Shown here: positions 12,212-23,214 of the stretch, piece by piece | Position numbering within the stretch: the stretch's first letter is position 1 | How the letters are laid out: each line of letters opens with the position of its first letter | Assembly (NCBI GenBank): GCA_022495995.1 | Contig: JAFEMH010000334.1 | Coordinates: 558,001-622,000, forward strand | Length of the DNA: 64,000 nucleotides | Source: Adenophora triphylla var. japonica | Lineage: Eukaryota; Streptophyta; Magnoliopsida; Asterales; Campanulaceae | Direction: 5' to 3' | The notes under the pieces: generated by a model | The model's database searches: none | Told to the model about the DNA's origin: nothing | What the model saw: the letters and a program-made list of their open reading frames with translations, nothing else | Program-made: the position numbers and the translations under genes

Positions 12212-13504
12212 TGATGTGGCGGATTTCATTATATGTAATTCCCTAATTTTCTAGACATTTTATCCTTATTTTAATGTAAGTTAGATTAGTTTCGATGTAA
12301 TTTTGAGTATACTATGAATTGGTATGTTGTGGGAAATCATTGTAATTTTGAGACATATTTTGAGTGATTTTGTGATGTTCCTGCAAAGTTTATTAATGCT
12401 GAGGACAAATCTGCTATTATCAGAAGTTCAGGGACCAATCTGCAAAGCAGCAAAGTTCGGAGATCAGAAGGAAATTTTGGGATCTTGAAGGACCAAATTG
12501 GAAAAGAAGATTAAAGAAATTTAATTCAGTTTTCAAAACTTTCAAGGCTGCACGTGGGTGACTAGTGGCGGCGCTTTGACCGAGGATTGACCAGGCAGGA
12601 AAGAGTTTTACTTGGATTTTATTTTAATTTTCCGTTTTCTTTTATTTTGTTTTATTAAATTAGAGTTTAGGTTATTAGATAAAGAGTATAAATACTCTTT
12701 TTAAAAACATAATCAGGGTTCATCTAGTTTTTGGAATTTTCCTAGAGAACTAAGCTTTTTCATGGAAGCTTAAACTTCATTGCTTTGGGTTTGATTTCTT
12801 GAACCCCTTTTTATCAATTTGAGGTATTTTTCTTTTCAATCTTTTTATTCCTGTTCATAATTTTACTCGTGTTTATTTTAGATTTATAACTAGGGTTTGT
12901 GGATCTGGCCAATTCACTAGTTCTTTTTATGAATCATTGCTTGAATTTTCTATGACTGTGCCAGTGTAGGAAATTCATGAGTAGCATCTTTACGATTTAT
13001 GCATGTGCCATGGTAAATTGTGAAGTGGGTAAAATTAGATGATTATCTGTGTGAAATAATCATAGAAATCATTCTTGATCTTAGTTTCTTAAACCGTTCA
13101 TCAATTAATTCTGCGATCTAGACTGTGCCAGTTAGATTAATTTATTAATTAGGGTTTCTAGTGAGTGTGCCACTGCTAGTAACTATTCTGAAAGAAGAAA
13201 GAGAGATTGAAACAGATCTTGTGATCAGGTGAATAGGGTGAAAGTGAAAAGAGATATCAATGATAATTGACTAATCAGGTGGGGACGGAATCAAATCTAA
13301 AGTGTTTTTAAATTATTGTTTTTGCTCTTAATTAGTTAAATTTCTGTTTTTAGGAATTAATTCATCAACAAACAAACCCCCCATTTGTGTGTGACTTGTT
13401 CGTGAACAAATAACCGTTCCTGTGGATTCGATCCCTGACTTACCATAACTGCATTATTATTACCTAAGTTAGGTAAATTTGTAGGTGTGCGATTTAGCCT
13501 ATCA
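12212..13504 (+). mobile_element. Second LTR of Athila-like element
   Basis: 1293 bp, TGATGTGGCGG to GCCTATCA, about 98% like 6862-8154 by eye. It serves as 3' LTR of the first internal region and, because a PBS follows at 13510-13528, as 5' LTR of the second. Confidence 0.92.
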
Positions 13505-14938
13505 AATTTTGGCGCCGTTGCCGGGGAACGGTGTTTATTTGTTTACGTTCTTATTTTAATTCTTGTTCTTTTTCTTTTTATTTTCTTAGTATTTAATTTT
13601 CTTTTGTTGGTTTAGTTTAGTTAATTTTATTTTCTATTTAGTTATTTTTAATTTTGTTAATTGTTTTTAGTGTGTAACCTTGTAAGGTCCACACCTGTTC
13701 TACTGACAATCTGCTTGGAAGTCTTGAATTAGTAAACAGATGGCAAATCAGACATTGAGGCAGAAAACTACCCCGAATTGGAGCGAGCAACCTCATGCAG
13801 TTCAGTTCCCCACTCTGCCTACTGGGGTTACATTTGAGTTGAAGCTGGGTTTGTTGAGCCAGTTACCACACTTTACAGGGATGCCCGGTGAGAACCCGAA
13901 TCAACATGTATCCCAGTTTGTGCAGATTTGTCAGAGCATGAAGCCAGCAACACTTCCGATTGAGCATCTCCTCCTTAGAGCATTTTCTTTCACTCTGAAA
14001 GATGATGCTAGTGCATGGTATTACCATCTGGCGCCTAACAGCATTACAACATGGCAACAGATGAAGGAGGTGTTTCTTGATGAGTTCTTTCCTCCAGATC
14101 AGATCAATGTGATGAAGCGAGACATTAGCAACATGGAGCAGAAGGTAGAGGAGACGCTATATGATTATTATAATAGGTTCCATAAGTTATGCAGAAGTTG
14201 CCCGTATCATGGATTTGATGATGATCAGTTGATAGTATACTTCTATGGAGGGTTGACAGTCATGGATAAGCGGTTGGTGGATTCTTGTTGTGGGGGCAGT
14301 ATACTCAACAAGACGACTAAGGAGGCTAATGAGATTATAGATGAGTTGGCTAAGAGCACTCGGACACATGGCAGGAGGTCGAGTTTCAGACAGGTTAGTG
14401 CTGCGAATTCTTGTAGTGGTGTGAAAAATAAGCTTGAGACAGATGTTGAGGACCTTAAGGGGATGATGAGACAATTATTGATGGGTCCACCACAGAGTCA
14501 GCAGTATCCCACTAATCAGTATAAAGCTTATAGACCACCATATGAACTGTAGCAGCAGCAACAGCAGGGACAGTCTACAGAAGATATGTTCCGTACACTG
14601 GCTCAGAGTATGACCACTTTTTCCAGCAGTTTTCAGCAGTATCAGCAGAGGACTGATACGAGTATCAGTGGTCTTGAGAGACAGATGGGGCAGATTGCAG
14701 ATGCTGTGAGTAGGTTGGAGGCTCAGAATTCGGGAAAGTTGCCATCACAGACTGAACCGAACCCTTTGCAGAGTGCATGTGCCATGACTTTGCGCAGTGG
14801 TAAGGAGACTGGGAAGGAAGTTGTACCGGAGGAGCCAGTAATTGAGGTTGAGCAGGTTGTGCCTGAGGAGAAGACCCCGGGGGAAGAAAAGAAAGCTACA
14901 CCAGAGCCCACAGTTTTTAATTACCGGAGGAGCCAGTA
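13505..14938 (+). pseudogene. Second Athila-like internal region, truncated gag
   Basis: A PBS (TGGCGCCGTTGCCGGGGAA, 13510-13528) is followed by gag from ATG 13740, nearly identical to the first copy and retaining the intact N-terminus. A CAG to TAG change stops it at 14550-14552. A short stretch encoding the Gln/Pro run has been deleted, and the frame resumes to about 14917. The sequence then breaks off before the protease, at a small duplication of CCGGAGGAGCCAGTAATT (14826-14843 and 14922-14939). No third LTR follows, so the unit was truncated from the right. Confidence 0.88.
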
Positions 14939-14997
14939 ATTAAAGTGTTTTACTATGCATGCTGGGTTAGTTTCATCTCATCAGACTTGTTTGCCAG

Positions 14998-15068
14998 GTT
15001 GGAGATAGACATAGGGGCTATCTGTTGGAACTTCTATTAACGAAGCTTTGCTATGGAGCTGGTGAGGG
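14998..15068 (+). pseudogene. TEBICHI/POLQ helicase exon fragment, 5' half
   Basis: After a CAG acceptor at 14995-14997 the frame reads [17 protein letters not shown], matching the helicase domain of the plant DNA polymerase theta homologue TEBICHI just after its DEAH-type motif. The exon is cut by the SIRE-like element at 15069. The duplicated target GAGGG (15064-15068 and 28817-28821) lets the halves be aligned. The sequence upstream (14940-14997) looks like the 3' part of the preceding intron. Only one exon of this large gene is present, so it is a captured fragment, not a gene. Confidence 0.8.
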
Positions 15069-16708
15069 TGTTGGTCCCAAAGGTACAACAAGGGTAAAGA
15101 AAATAGCTAGAGGGGGGGGTGAATAGCTATGTAAACTTTTTCGACCCTTGTCAAAATTCGACCAAGTACTTACTAGATTTGATAGTGAGTACAATCTATG
15201 ATTCACTATCAAGATAGAGTAAAATGCACAGCGGAAGTTTTTCTAAGTAAGAGAGTGGTCAAAATGGGTTTAGTGGCCAAAAATATACTTTGTGATCAAA
15301 GTAGAGGTTTTGCGGTCAAAGGGAAGATTTTGTGGTCAAACTGAGTTTGTGGTCAAAATCTAACTTTGTGAATCAAAACAAGATTTTTGTGGCCAAAGTA
15401 TGTTTGTGGTCAAAACTTAAGATTTGATAAGGAAAACAAACTTGGTTGAAAGAGATGTGGATTCAATGAGCTAAGGCAATAACAACATATAAACACAATT
15501 CACACAAGTAATAAGAGCTGGAAGATAAATGCAGAAAGTAAAGAACACAAGTATTTGGAGAGGTTCAATCGTTAAAGATCTACGTCCTCTACCAAGATGG
15601 TTAGTCTTGGATTTTCAAATGGGGTTTATATTGATTCCTTGCTTGTTACAGATTATCAAGTGAAAAGCTTGAATCAAAAACCTATTTCTATGAAGAACAA
15701 ATCCTAGACTAAAACCAGTGTTTCCCTAATGATATAATCTATGTGATTAAATCAAAGGGGTGTGTGTGTGATTCAAGAATCAAAAGCTCTTTAATAATCT
15801 AAGTGATTAGAGCCTGATGAGTCTTGTTGTGTTTACAAGGCTTGAGATTCTGGGCTTGGATATTTTCTTGATCGCTTGAAGGAGATGCTTGAAGATGCGA
15901 ATGATTAAAATCTTGCTCTTGATCTTCAACACTTTTCTTGGTGACAACAAAGGTTTTTCTCTTGTATGTTCGGATAATCTCGTGCACATCTCCAAGGTGA
16001 TTTACAAGGGCTATTTATAGCCTTTGCTTGGGCTACTAGCCGTTGGAGAGTCTTGGAGACAAAGCTTCAAGGACAAGTGTTGTTCAAATCTGATTGGTGC
16101 TTTGTCCTTGCCTTGTTTTGTTGTTGCAGAGAGGTGGAGCAGTTGTACTATATAAACGTTATACAACAGTTGTCTCCTTTTGAATTTGAAATCTACGGTA
16201 TAATTTGAACTCTAAGTTGGAGTTAGAGTTAACCATAGTTAATTATACCAAACCTTTGTCGTTTTCTTCAAGTCTTCAAATCAACCTTCAAAGAACTGAG
16301 TTGCGGTCAAAGTGTAGTTTGCGGTCAAACTGGCACTTTGCGGTCAAATACTCTCATCTGGCCAAACTAAGGTTTTGCGGTCAAACATCAAATCTTGCGG
16401 CCAAACATTGGTCTTGCGGTCAAAAGCTATGCGGTCAAAGTGATCCTTGCGGTCAAGTTGATCCTTGCGGTCAAAGTGATCATTACTTGGACAGTTTTGA
16501 TCTTTGACCTTGCCTTTGATAATGAGTCTTTGAAGTTGAATTTTAAGAGCCATCCTACTCAAGCCTATCAAACCAAAATGGACTTAACTAATTTTTGAAG
16601 TCTAAAGACTTCTTACATTCACACCTAAAGTCCAAGAAATTTAAAAGATAGGTTATGGTATCAATCAAATCAAGTAATAGGAGGGGTTTATAATAAGCAT
16701 ACCCAACA
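15069..16708 (-). mobile_element. 3' LTR of SIRE-like element
   Basis: TGTTGGTCCC to ACCCAACA on the plus strand. It contains two clusters of GGTCAA/GGCCAA words (15245-15425 and 16308-16500), most as GCGGTCAAAG, which is TTTGACCGC on the element's sense strand. It is preceded on the element strand by the polypurine tract at 16709-16721. Confidence 0.9.
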
Positions 16709-16723
16709 ATCTCCCCCTATTTG
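16709..16723 (-). promoter_or_regulatory. Polypurine tract of SIRE-like element
   Basis: On the minus strand the sequence next to the LTR is AAATAGGGGGAGAT, a standard polypurine tract. Confidence 0.8.
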
Positions 16724-17204
16724 ATTGAGACCATTACCTACTATAACAGAGGCTAATTCATTGTACTTGGTAACATGTTTCAAAAGAAATAAGTTTTATA
16801 AAACTCATGTCCCAAGTCAATGCACACACTAAGCCTAAGTCATAGATTTCTATCTTCCTATAAAAGAAAACAAATACAAAGTATAAGATAGAAATATACA
16901 TTTAGTGCTTTCAAAAATATAAACATTAAGCATGGAATGCGTTTAAACTAAATGTTTAAAGCAAATGCACTTAGAGATAAGATAATGAGCTTGAGTGCAT
17001 AGGTTTCAAAAAGAAATGCAATCATTGTTCTTAAGATTTAGAGTGATACAATGATATGCCATCATAACCTAAAACAAGTTTTAAAATGACATCCAAAATA
17101 GACATAAAGCTAAAATTGTTCAAAACAAAAGAAAGGATAGAATAAAACACAAGGCAGTGCGGTCAAACTGCTCTTGCGGTCAAAAGTAGCTTTACGTTCA
17201 AAAG

Positions 17205-19882
17205 CTAAAGTCCTGGGATGTGCACATGAGCTTCTCCTTCACCTTGCCAGCCAATCCTTTGAGTCTCCACTTCTTGGGCTTGTGCTTGGTTCTGAACTTG
17301 AGCTTGAAGAACCAAGTCATTTTCTGGAGCTTCTGAGTTGATCACATAGAAGTTGACTGATTCTTCTTCTCTTAGATTAGGTTGGGGTGGCAAGACTTCA
17401 GGTAGGAAAAATTCAGACCCTTCAACACCAACATTTCTTAACACATTTCGAAGGGTTGTTATTTCCTCATTGACAACATCACTTAGATTCTGAATGTTAC
17501 CAGCAGCAAAAGATTTGAGATCATCAATTTTGTTGGTCTGGTGAGTGATGCTATCAGTGTTAGACTTAACACTTAATTTCATCTTCTTCAATTTCTTCAA
17601 GGTAAGAGCAATGGTGGCTTGAAGAGAAGCATCAATTTGCTTGGTAATTTCCTTTGTAACTTCTTTTTCAGAACCTTGAATGGCAGCCACAGTATCAGCC
17701 TTGTCATGAGCTAAGGCATTGGACACTTCATTGCTAGCCTTCATCATTTCATCAATGACAATTTGCTTGATGGCATGAGTTTGGATCTTTAACCCTTCCT
17801 TCAAGACTTCAATTATCTTGGAAGTTTGAGAAGTGCTTGCTGCGGTCATTGCTGCGGTCAAAGTGTGTAGAGCCTCTTTCTCCCCCTTAATGGTATCAAT
17901 CAAAGAGGGGAGGCCTTGAAGAATAGTATGAATACTCTTGACACTTTCCTTAAGTTCATCCTGAGTAATCACAATTTGCGCCATCTGAGTCTGAGTATCC
18001 AATACCACATTGGATAAAGTTGCTACGGCCAGAATGAGTTCTTGATTACTATCACTATCAGAGACAACCTTGCTTGGATCAATAGTATCCTCATTTTTCT
18101 GAGCTTTATCTGAGGGAGTATTCTGAGGAGAAGATGTAGCTTTGGAATGAGAGGAGCTTGAGAGAGTGTCAAACCTTATGTGAGTGTTTGTTTGACCGGG
18201 GACACGGTTAAGATTTGAGTCCAAAATCACATTTTCAGCATCCTCTTCACGGTCAAAAATTTCTTTGGTTGCTTCAATCTGGTCACCTTCTTCTTCATCA
18301 TCCTTCTCGGAGGAATCTTTGGAATCTGTCTCTGCTGAGTCTTTTTCACTTTCAGACTTCTCTCCTTCTTTATCAGATTTCTCAAGACTTTCCTCAAACT
18401 CAACATTGTCTTTTGATCCTTTCTGAGGAGAGGCAATTCCTACCCATTCATCAAAGTCATCCATAGAAGATTTCTTTGTGGGAGAACCAGTTGGAGTCAT
18501 AATAGGTGAACGTGGAGGAGTTGGAATTTTAACTCGCTTGATCTTCTTTGGGCTTGGAGTAGATGGTCTTCTTTTCCTCGCAGCTTTAGGATCAGAATTA
18601 AGCTCCCCCTCAAGATTTGCATCTTTGGGGGGTTTGGAAGAGGCAAGTGTTTCAGCATATTTCAATCTCTCAGCATCTTGTTCAGCTAGAGAGGTTTTCC
18701 TTTTTAGATGTGGAGATAAGGGTTTGGATGATTTGAGAGATTGTGCTGCTTTGGTTGATTTTGGAGGAATGATTTTAGAGGAGGGTTTAGTGGATGTGGG
18801 AACTTTAGGAGCAACTGAAGTATTTAGAGAGACTGAAGGAGTAGTAGATTTTGACCGAGGTTTCTCATGAATTTTCAAATCCCTTGGCTTCATGTTTCTA
18901 GCAATCTCAGTTTTCTCTGCCTTAGAAAGCTCAGACATCATTCCTTTACCTTTATCTTTGATTTCAGCAGATTTGGCCAACTGTTCAGCACTTTTGACCG
19001 TTCCATCTTCTTCCTTATTTTGACCGGAGCCATTGTCGGGATTAGAAACTTGAGACTTGGAGTGAAATTTTGGCGGTACATATTTCTCAGCTGGATTTCT
19101 CGCGTGATATAACTTGTATAACGAATCCCCAAAGTAGTTGCGAAAGATTGTTCTCATGGTTCCCTTAGTAAATGTTTTTGACCGAGGGATCTTTTCAACC
19201 AGATGGTCATTGAGCTTAATCTCCTCAGAAATCTTCTCAGTGTGCATCAGCATGAGAGATACCAGTCTGCTGTGAGTTCTGTACTTGACCTTCTTTGCAG
19301 CCTCATCTCTTTGATAAATTGAAATACAAGCCATAAGTCTCTTGTAAATGATCAAAGGCCAATTTAGCTTCTTTCCCAAGTAGATTGCTGCTGATATCTT
19401 CCATTGCTCATGGTTGAAGTTAGCATGGTTGCCAGTCTTGCGGGAATAGACAATGGTCAACCGGGTAGCGATGTGATACATCATCTCATCAAACTCCTTC
19501 ACTGAACGTTAGTGACATCAGTTCTTCCCACAAGTCTTGTGGCAAGCTTCTCAAGAGTTGGCTCATCCAGTTCCAATGGAGCTTTGGAATTGAACTCAAG
19601 ACCCAAAATCTCAGCAATGTCTTCATCATCAGCAGAGAGAGGGAATCCAGCAGCTGCAGATTGAACATATTTGTATGGAATTCCATCATCATCCTTGTCT
19701 GTCTTCTCATGTGCAAAGTGAAAGAATTGATCTACATAGGCTGGTATGTGAGTAGACTGATCCATGGCAAAGAATGGCAAGATTCCAGAGCTTTCAAGTC
19801 GTTTGATTAGATTTCTACCAAGAGCATCCAATTTCACATCATCGACATCAATGATATGTCCAGGAATGAACTGTTTTTCATT
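17205..19882 (-). pseudogene. Env-like ORF of SIRE-like element, exon 2 (one frameshift)
   Basis: A long ORF downstream of RNase H in the place of the SIRE env-like gene. The first part (19882-19499, NEKQFIPGHII onward) and the second (19502-17205, 765 codons) are in different frames, separated by a single-base shift at about 19500. The second part has no ATG at its start and is a continuation. It holds a basic Ser/Pro/Lys-rich middle, an acidic stretch around 18270-18400 rich in Ser, Glu and Asp, and a C-terminal region (about 17430-17960) with heptad-like Leu/Ile spacing suggesting coiled coil. No clear transmembrane segment was seen. Function is unknown; calling it env-like rests on position and coiled coil only. 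Confidence 0.75.
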
Positions 19883-20598
19883 CTGAAATAGAAACATTCT
19901 AAGTTAGAAAATGAATGAGAATGAATTCATGCGGTCAAAGTTATTGATAAACAATCAAAAATCACCAAGTCCCAAGTGCGGTCAAATCCACACTTACGGT
20001 CAAAACTTTGGTACGGTCAAAGTTGGTGTCCGGTCAAAGTTTTGAAGGGATATGCACGGTCAAACTTTGATAGCATGGATTCATAGAAATGACTAAGTAT
20101 TGATAAACAATTTAGAGAGCAAGTCATAATGGATCTAAAGGCACTAACAACAATGAATAATTAATGAAACCAAAATATACATTAAAACGAAGAAATGTGT
20201 ATGAACACACGAAGAACATACGAAGAACACGATGAACACTAAAAACCCAGATTTCCAGAAATACATGAAAATGCATATAATTTGTAAGAACAAGATCTGG
20301 GAGTTCTTAGGAACAACATTTGAACAACAATTTATCAAAACAATGCTTAAGAAACGCAGAAATCAACAATGGGGGTTCTAGAGAGTCGAACCCAACAATG
20401 GTGATTTTTCTAACCCAACTCAAATTAACAGAGGATTCAAGAGGTAAATGTATAATCATGAGTATAAACATTATCTAGGAACAAATCAGATGAGAAAAAT
20501 CAAAGACAAAAACATCTACAGATTATGTTAAGAATTTTGAAATACCAAGGGTTTTGAAACCTACCGAAAACAAAAAAAATTGGTTCAGAAATTCTTAC
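19883..20598 (-). other. Predicted intron of the env-like gene
   Basis: Minus-strand donor ATG|GTAAGAATTTC at 20598 and acceptor TTTCTATTTCAG at 19883. Removing these 716 bp joins exon 1 (codons ending PYVFVM) in frame to NEKQFIPGHII. Inside it, 19925-20065 carries six copies of a CGGTCAAA word. The splice is predicted from sequence, with no transcript evidence. Confidence 0.6.
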
Positions 20599-20697
20599 CA
20601 TCACGAATACGTAGGGTTTGCTAAGATCAGGTGATTGTTCTTCACTTGGATTAGAGGATTTGGAGTGTTTGGAGACTTTCACAACTTGGGGATTCAT
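20599..20697 (-). CDS. Predicted exon 1 of env-like gene (33 codons)
   Basis: Starts at ATG 20697-20695 and reads MNPQVVKVSKHSKSSNPSEE then QSPDLSKPYVFVM, ending exactly at a GTAAGA donor. The length is a multiple of three and joins in phase with the long ORF. Upstream is a pyrimidine-rich leader with a (TC)14 tract. The short peptide is Ser/Lys-rich and has no recognisable domain. Confidence 0.55.
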
Positions 20698-20727
20698 TTT
20701 ATAGTAGATTCGAAGAGAGAGAAAAAC

Positions 20728-20730
<3 letters not shown>

Positions 20731-20758
<28 letters not shown>
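20731..20758. repeat. (GA)14 / (TC)14 microsatellite in presumed 5' leader
   Basis: A pure GA repeat on the plus strand, (TC)n on the strand of the env-like gene. CT-rich leaders of this kind are common in plant 5' UTRs. Confidence 0.95.
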
Positions 20759-20759
<1 letters not shown>

Positions 20760-20980
20760 GACAGAAGGGGGGAGGATGACAGAGTTTATGGAGAGGTGGT
20801 CTGTGGAATTTTGTTGGTTTGTGAAAGTGGTGGAGGGTGTAGTGGAGTGAAGGAATAGGGAGGAGTAGTGGTGGAGATGTGTACTGCATTAACCACTGGT
20901 TATTGCTTACAGAGTCCTTACAACTCCTTCTTGTTAACCAATGAGGACGGAGCAAAAGATTGAAGAAAGACAAAATTGTC

Positions 20981-21380
20981 CCTTTTATAGAGAATTTGAA
21001 TTAAATGAAAAAACGAGGGAAATATAATTACAAAAGTACCCTTTTTGCAATTATCATGTCTCAAGAGAGACAAGTTCCAAGTGATATGAAAATAACCTAA
21101 GTTAAAAACTTTTTCAGAGATACATACTTGAGCGGTCAAAGTGGTGATTCATTTGACCGTGGAAGGCTTCTACAAAGCCTTAGAACAATTTGGATGAATC
21201 TCATGCGGTCAAAGTTAATATCTTTGACCGTAGGATGAAATGCGGTCAAAGTCACATACTTTGATTTAAGATAGACTTCTCCAAGACTTGGTGTTGAAAA
21301 CTTGATTCTTCATGCGGTCAGATTAGTCATGCGGTCAAAATCATGTACTTTGACCGTAGGAAGGAATGCGGTCATATGAG
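20981..21380 (-). promoter_or_regulatory. Candidate internal promoter of env-like gene: TATA box with W-box cluster
   Basis: On the minus strand CTATAAAAGG lies at 20990-20981, about 285 bp upstream of the exon 1 ATG. About 140-390 bp further upstream (21131-21375) there are nine GCGGTC or TTTGACCG words in both orientations. Most contain TTGACC, the W-box core bound by WRKY factors. A CCAAT-type word (ATTGG on the minus strand, near 20940) lies downstream of the TATA box. The arrangement is that of a plant gene promoter inside a retrotransposon. Activity is inferred. Confidence 0.5.
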
Positions 21381-21472
21381 ACATGAGGCAAATGTATGCT
21401 AAGGACTATTGACCTGTTCTTAAACATGAGCTTAAAACACACAATTGTTAGTTAAACAAATATGGACAAGTT

Positions 21473-22090
21473 TTACTTGAGTTCTAACATACCCATTTCT
21501 CCTCTTAAGAACACGAATCTCTTGGAGTCTAGAGCCTTGGTAAGAATATCTGCAATTTGATTGTCAGTACCAATATGCTCTAAATGAATGTTACCTTTTT
21601 CAACATGATCCTTGAGAAAGTGATATTTGATATCGATGTGTTTGGTTTTAGAGTGCATAACAGGGTTGTTTGATACTGCAATGGGCGATGTATTGTCACA
21701 ATAGATTGGACAATTTTCTTCATGAACGCCATAGTCAACTAGTTGTTGCTTCATCCACGATGTCGACAACAGCAGCTCCCAGCAGCGATGTATTCAGCCT
21801 CTGTTGTTGAGACAGACACTGAAGCTTGTTTCTTGCTGGCCCATGAAACAAGTCGATTTCCAAGGAAATGACAAGTTCCACTGGTGCTCTTCCTATCAAT
21901 TGTGCAGGCTGCATAATCTGCATCTGAGTAACCTGTAAGATCAAAAGATGGTTCTTTGGAATACCAAAGCCCAAGGTTAATAGTCCCAGATAGATAATGA
22001 ATAATACGTTTCTACGGCTATAAAATGTGCTTCTCTAGGAGTGCAGCGATAGCGAGCACAAACGCAAACACGAACATGATATACGGTCTA
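21473..22090 (-). pseudogene. RNase H region of SIRE-like pol, frameshifted
   Basis: Minus-strand pieces at 21974-21735 and 21769-21473 give, in mixed frames, the copia RNase H signature: TGYSDADYA, STSGTCHFLG, TTEAEYIAA, then SPIAVSNNPVMHSKTKHIDI and ADILTKAL. At least two frameshifts or stops separate it from RT. Its role would be removing RNA from RNA/DNA hybrids. It is not usable as it stands. Confidence 0.85.
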
Positions 22091-23181
22091 CTAGCGAGTT
22101 AGATATAGTAAGGAGCCAATCATACCTCGATACAAAGTTTGATCAACTTTCTTACCTTTCAAGTCTTTGTCTAACTTGTTACCTGTAGCCATAGGAGTGT
22201 CGTATGCTTTTGCATTTTCAAGTCCAAATTTCTTGATTAGGTCTTTAGTGTATTTTGCTTGGCTAAGGAAGATGCCTTCATCACATTGTTTGATTTGGAG
22301 CCCAAGGAAGAATGTGAGTTCTCCCATCATGCTCATCTCAAACTTGCTTTTCATAAGTTTTTCAAAACGCTTACACAAAATTTCATTAGTAGAGCCAAAA
22401 ATGATATCATCAACATATATTTGAACAAGTAATGTATGATCATTATATTTGGCAATGAAAAGAGTTGTGTCGATTTTACCTCGTTTGAAGCCCTTTTCTA
22501 AAAGAAATTTAGATAGAGTATCATACCATGCTCTTGGAGCTTGTTTGAGTCCATACAAAGCTTTTTGGAGTTTGTAGACATGATCAGGATGTTTGTTGTC
22601 TTCAAATCCAGGAGGTTGTGCAACATAGACTGTCTCTTGAAGTTCACCGTTGAGAAATGCGCTCTTTACATCCATTTGATAAAGCTTGAATCTTTTGAAG
22701 GAGGCATAAGCTAAGAAAATTCTAATAGCTTCAAGTCTTGCAACGGGGGCAAAGGTTTCATCGTAATCGATTCCTTCTTCTTGTCTATATCCTTGTGCAA
22801 CCAACCTTGCTTTGTTTCTTGTGATGCTTCCATTCTCATCCATCTTGTTTCTAAACACCCATTTTGTACCAATTACTCCTTGATCCTTTGGTCTTGGAAC
22901 TAAGGTCCAAACTTTACATCTTTCGAATTGGTTGAGCTCTTCTTGCATAGCCACAACCCAACTTGAATCTTGGAGTGCTTCATCAACTTTCTTTGGTTCA
23001 ATTTGAGATATGAATGAAGTGTATTCATCATAGCGAGAACTTCTTGTCTGAACCCCAGAGAACAAATCACCAATGACATTTTCAATTGGGTGATCTCTAA
23101 CCTCATGAATTTCTGGAGGTAAGTCTGGTTGAGTTGTTTGTTGTTGAAGATCTTCAATAGGTACATCATTTGAGCCATCAA
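22091..23181 (-). CDS. Reverse transcriptase of SIRE-like copia element (partial)
   Basis: The 324-residue frame 23065-22091 has the copia RT from the [19 protein letters not shown] start, through [15 protein letters not shown] and [11 protein letters not shown], to the catalytic [11 protein letters not shown] (about residues 213-223, DD at the active site) and [10 protein letters not shown]. The frame N-terminal to 23065 is shifted. A stop at 22091 cuts it before RNase H. It is part of a polyprotein, so the apparent start is not a real initiator. Sequence type is SIRE-like. Confidence 0.9.
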
Positions 23182-23214
23182 AATAAGTGAGTTGAGGTAT
23201 AGGCTCTATGGAAT

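Noticed and set aside
16205..16598. ORFs with CGQ/AVK repeats in the SIRE-like LTR
   Set aside because: Caused by the GCGGTCAA array; the second LTR has a different reading because of small indels.
18215..18870. Plus-strand ORFs opposite the env-like gene
   Set aside because: Antisense shadows of the long minus-strand frame.
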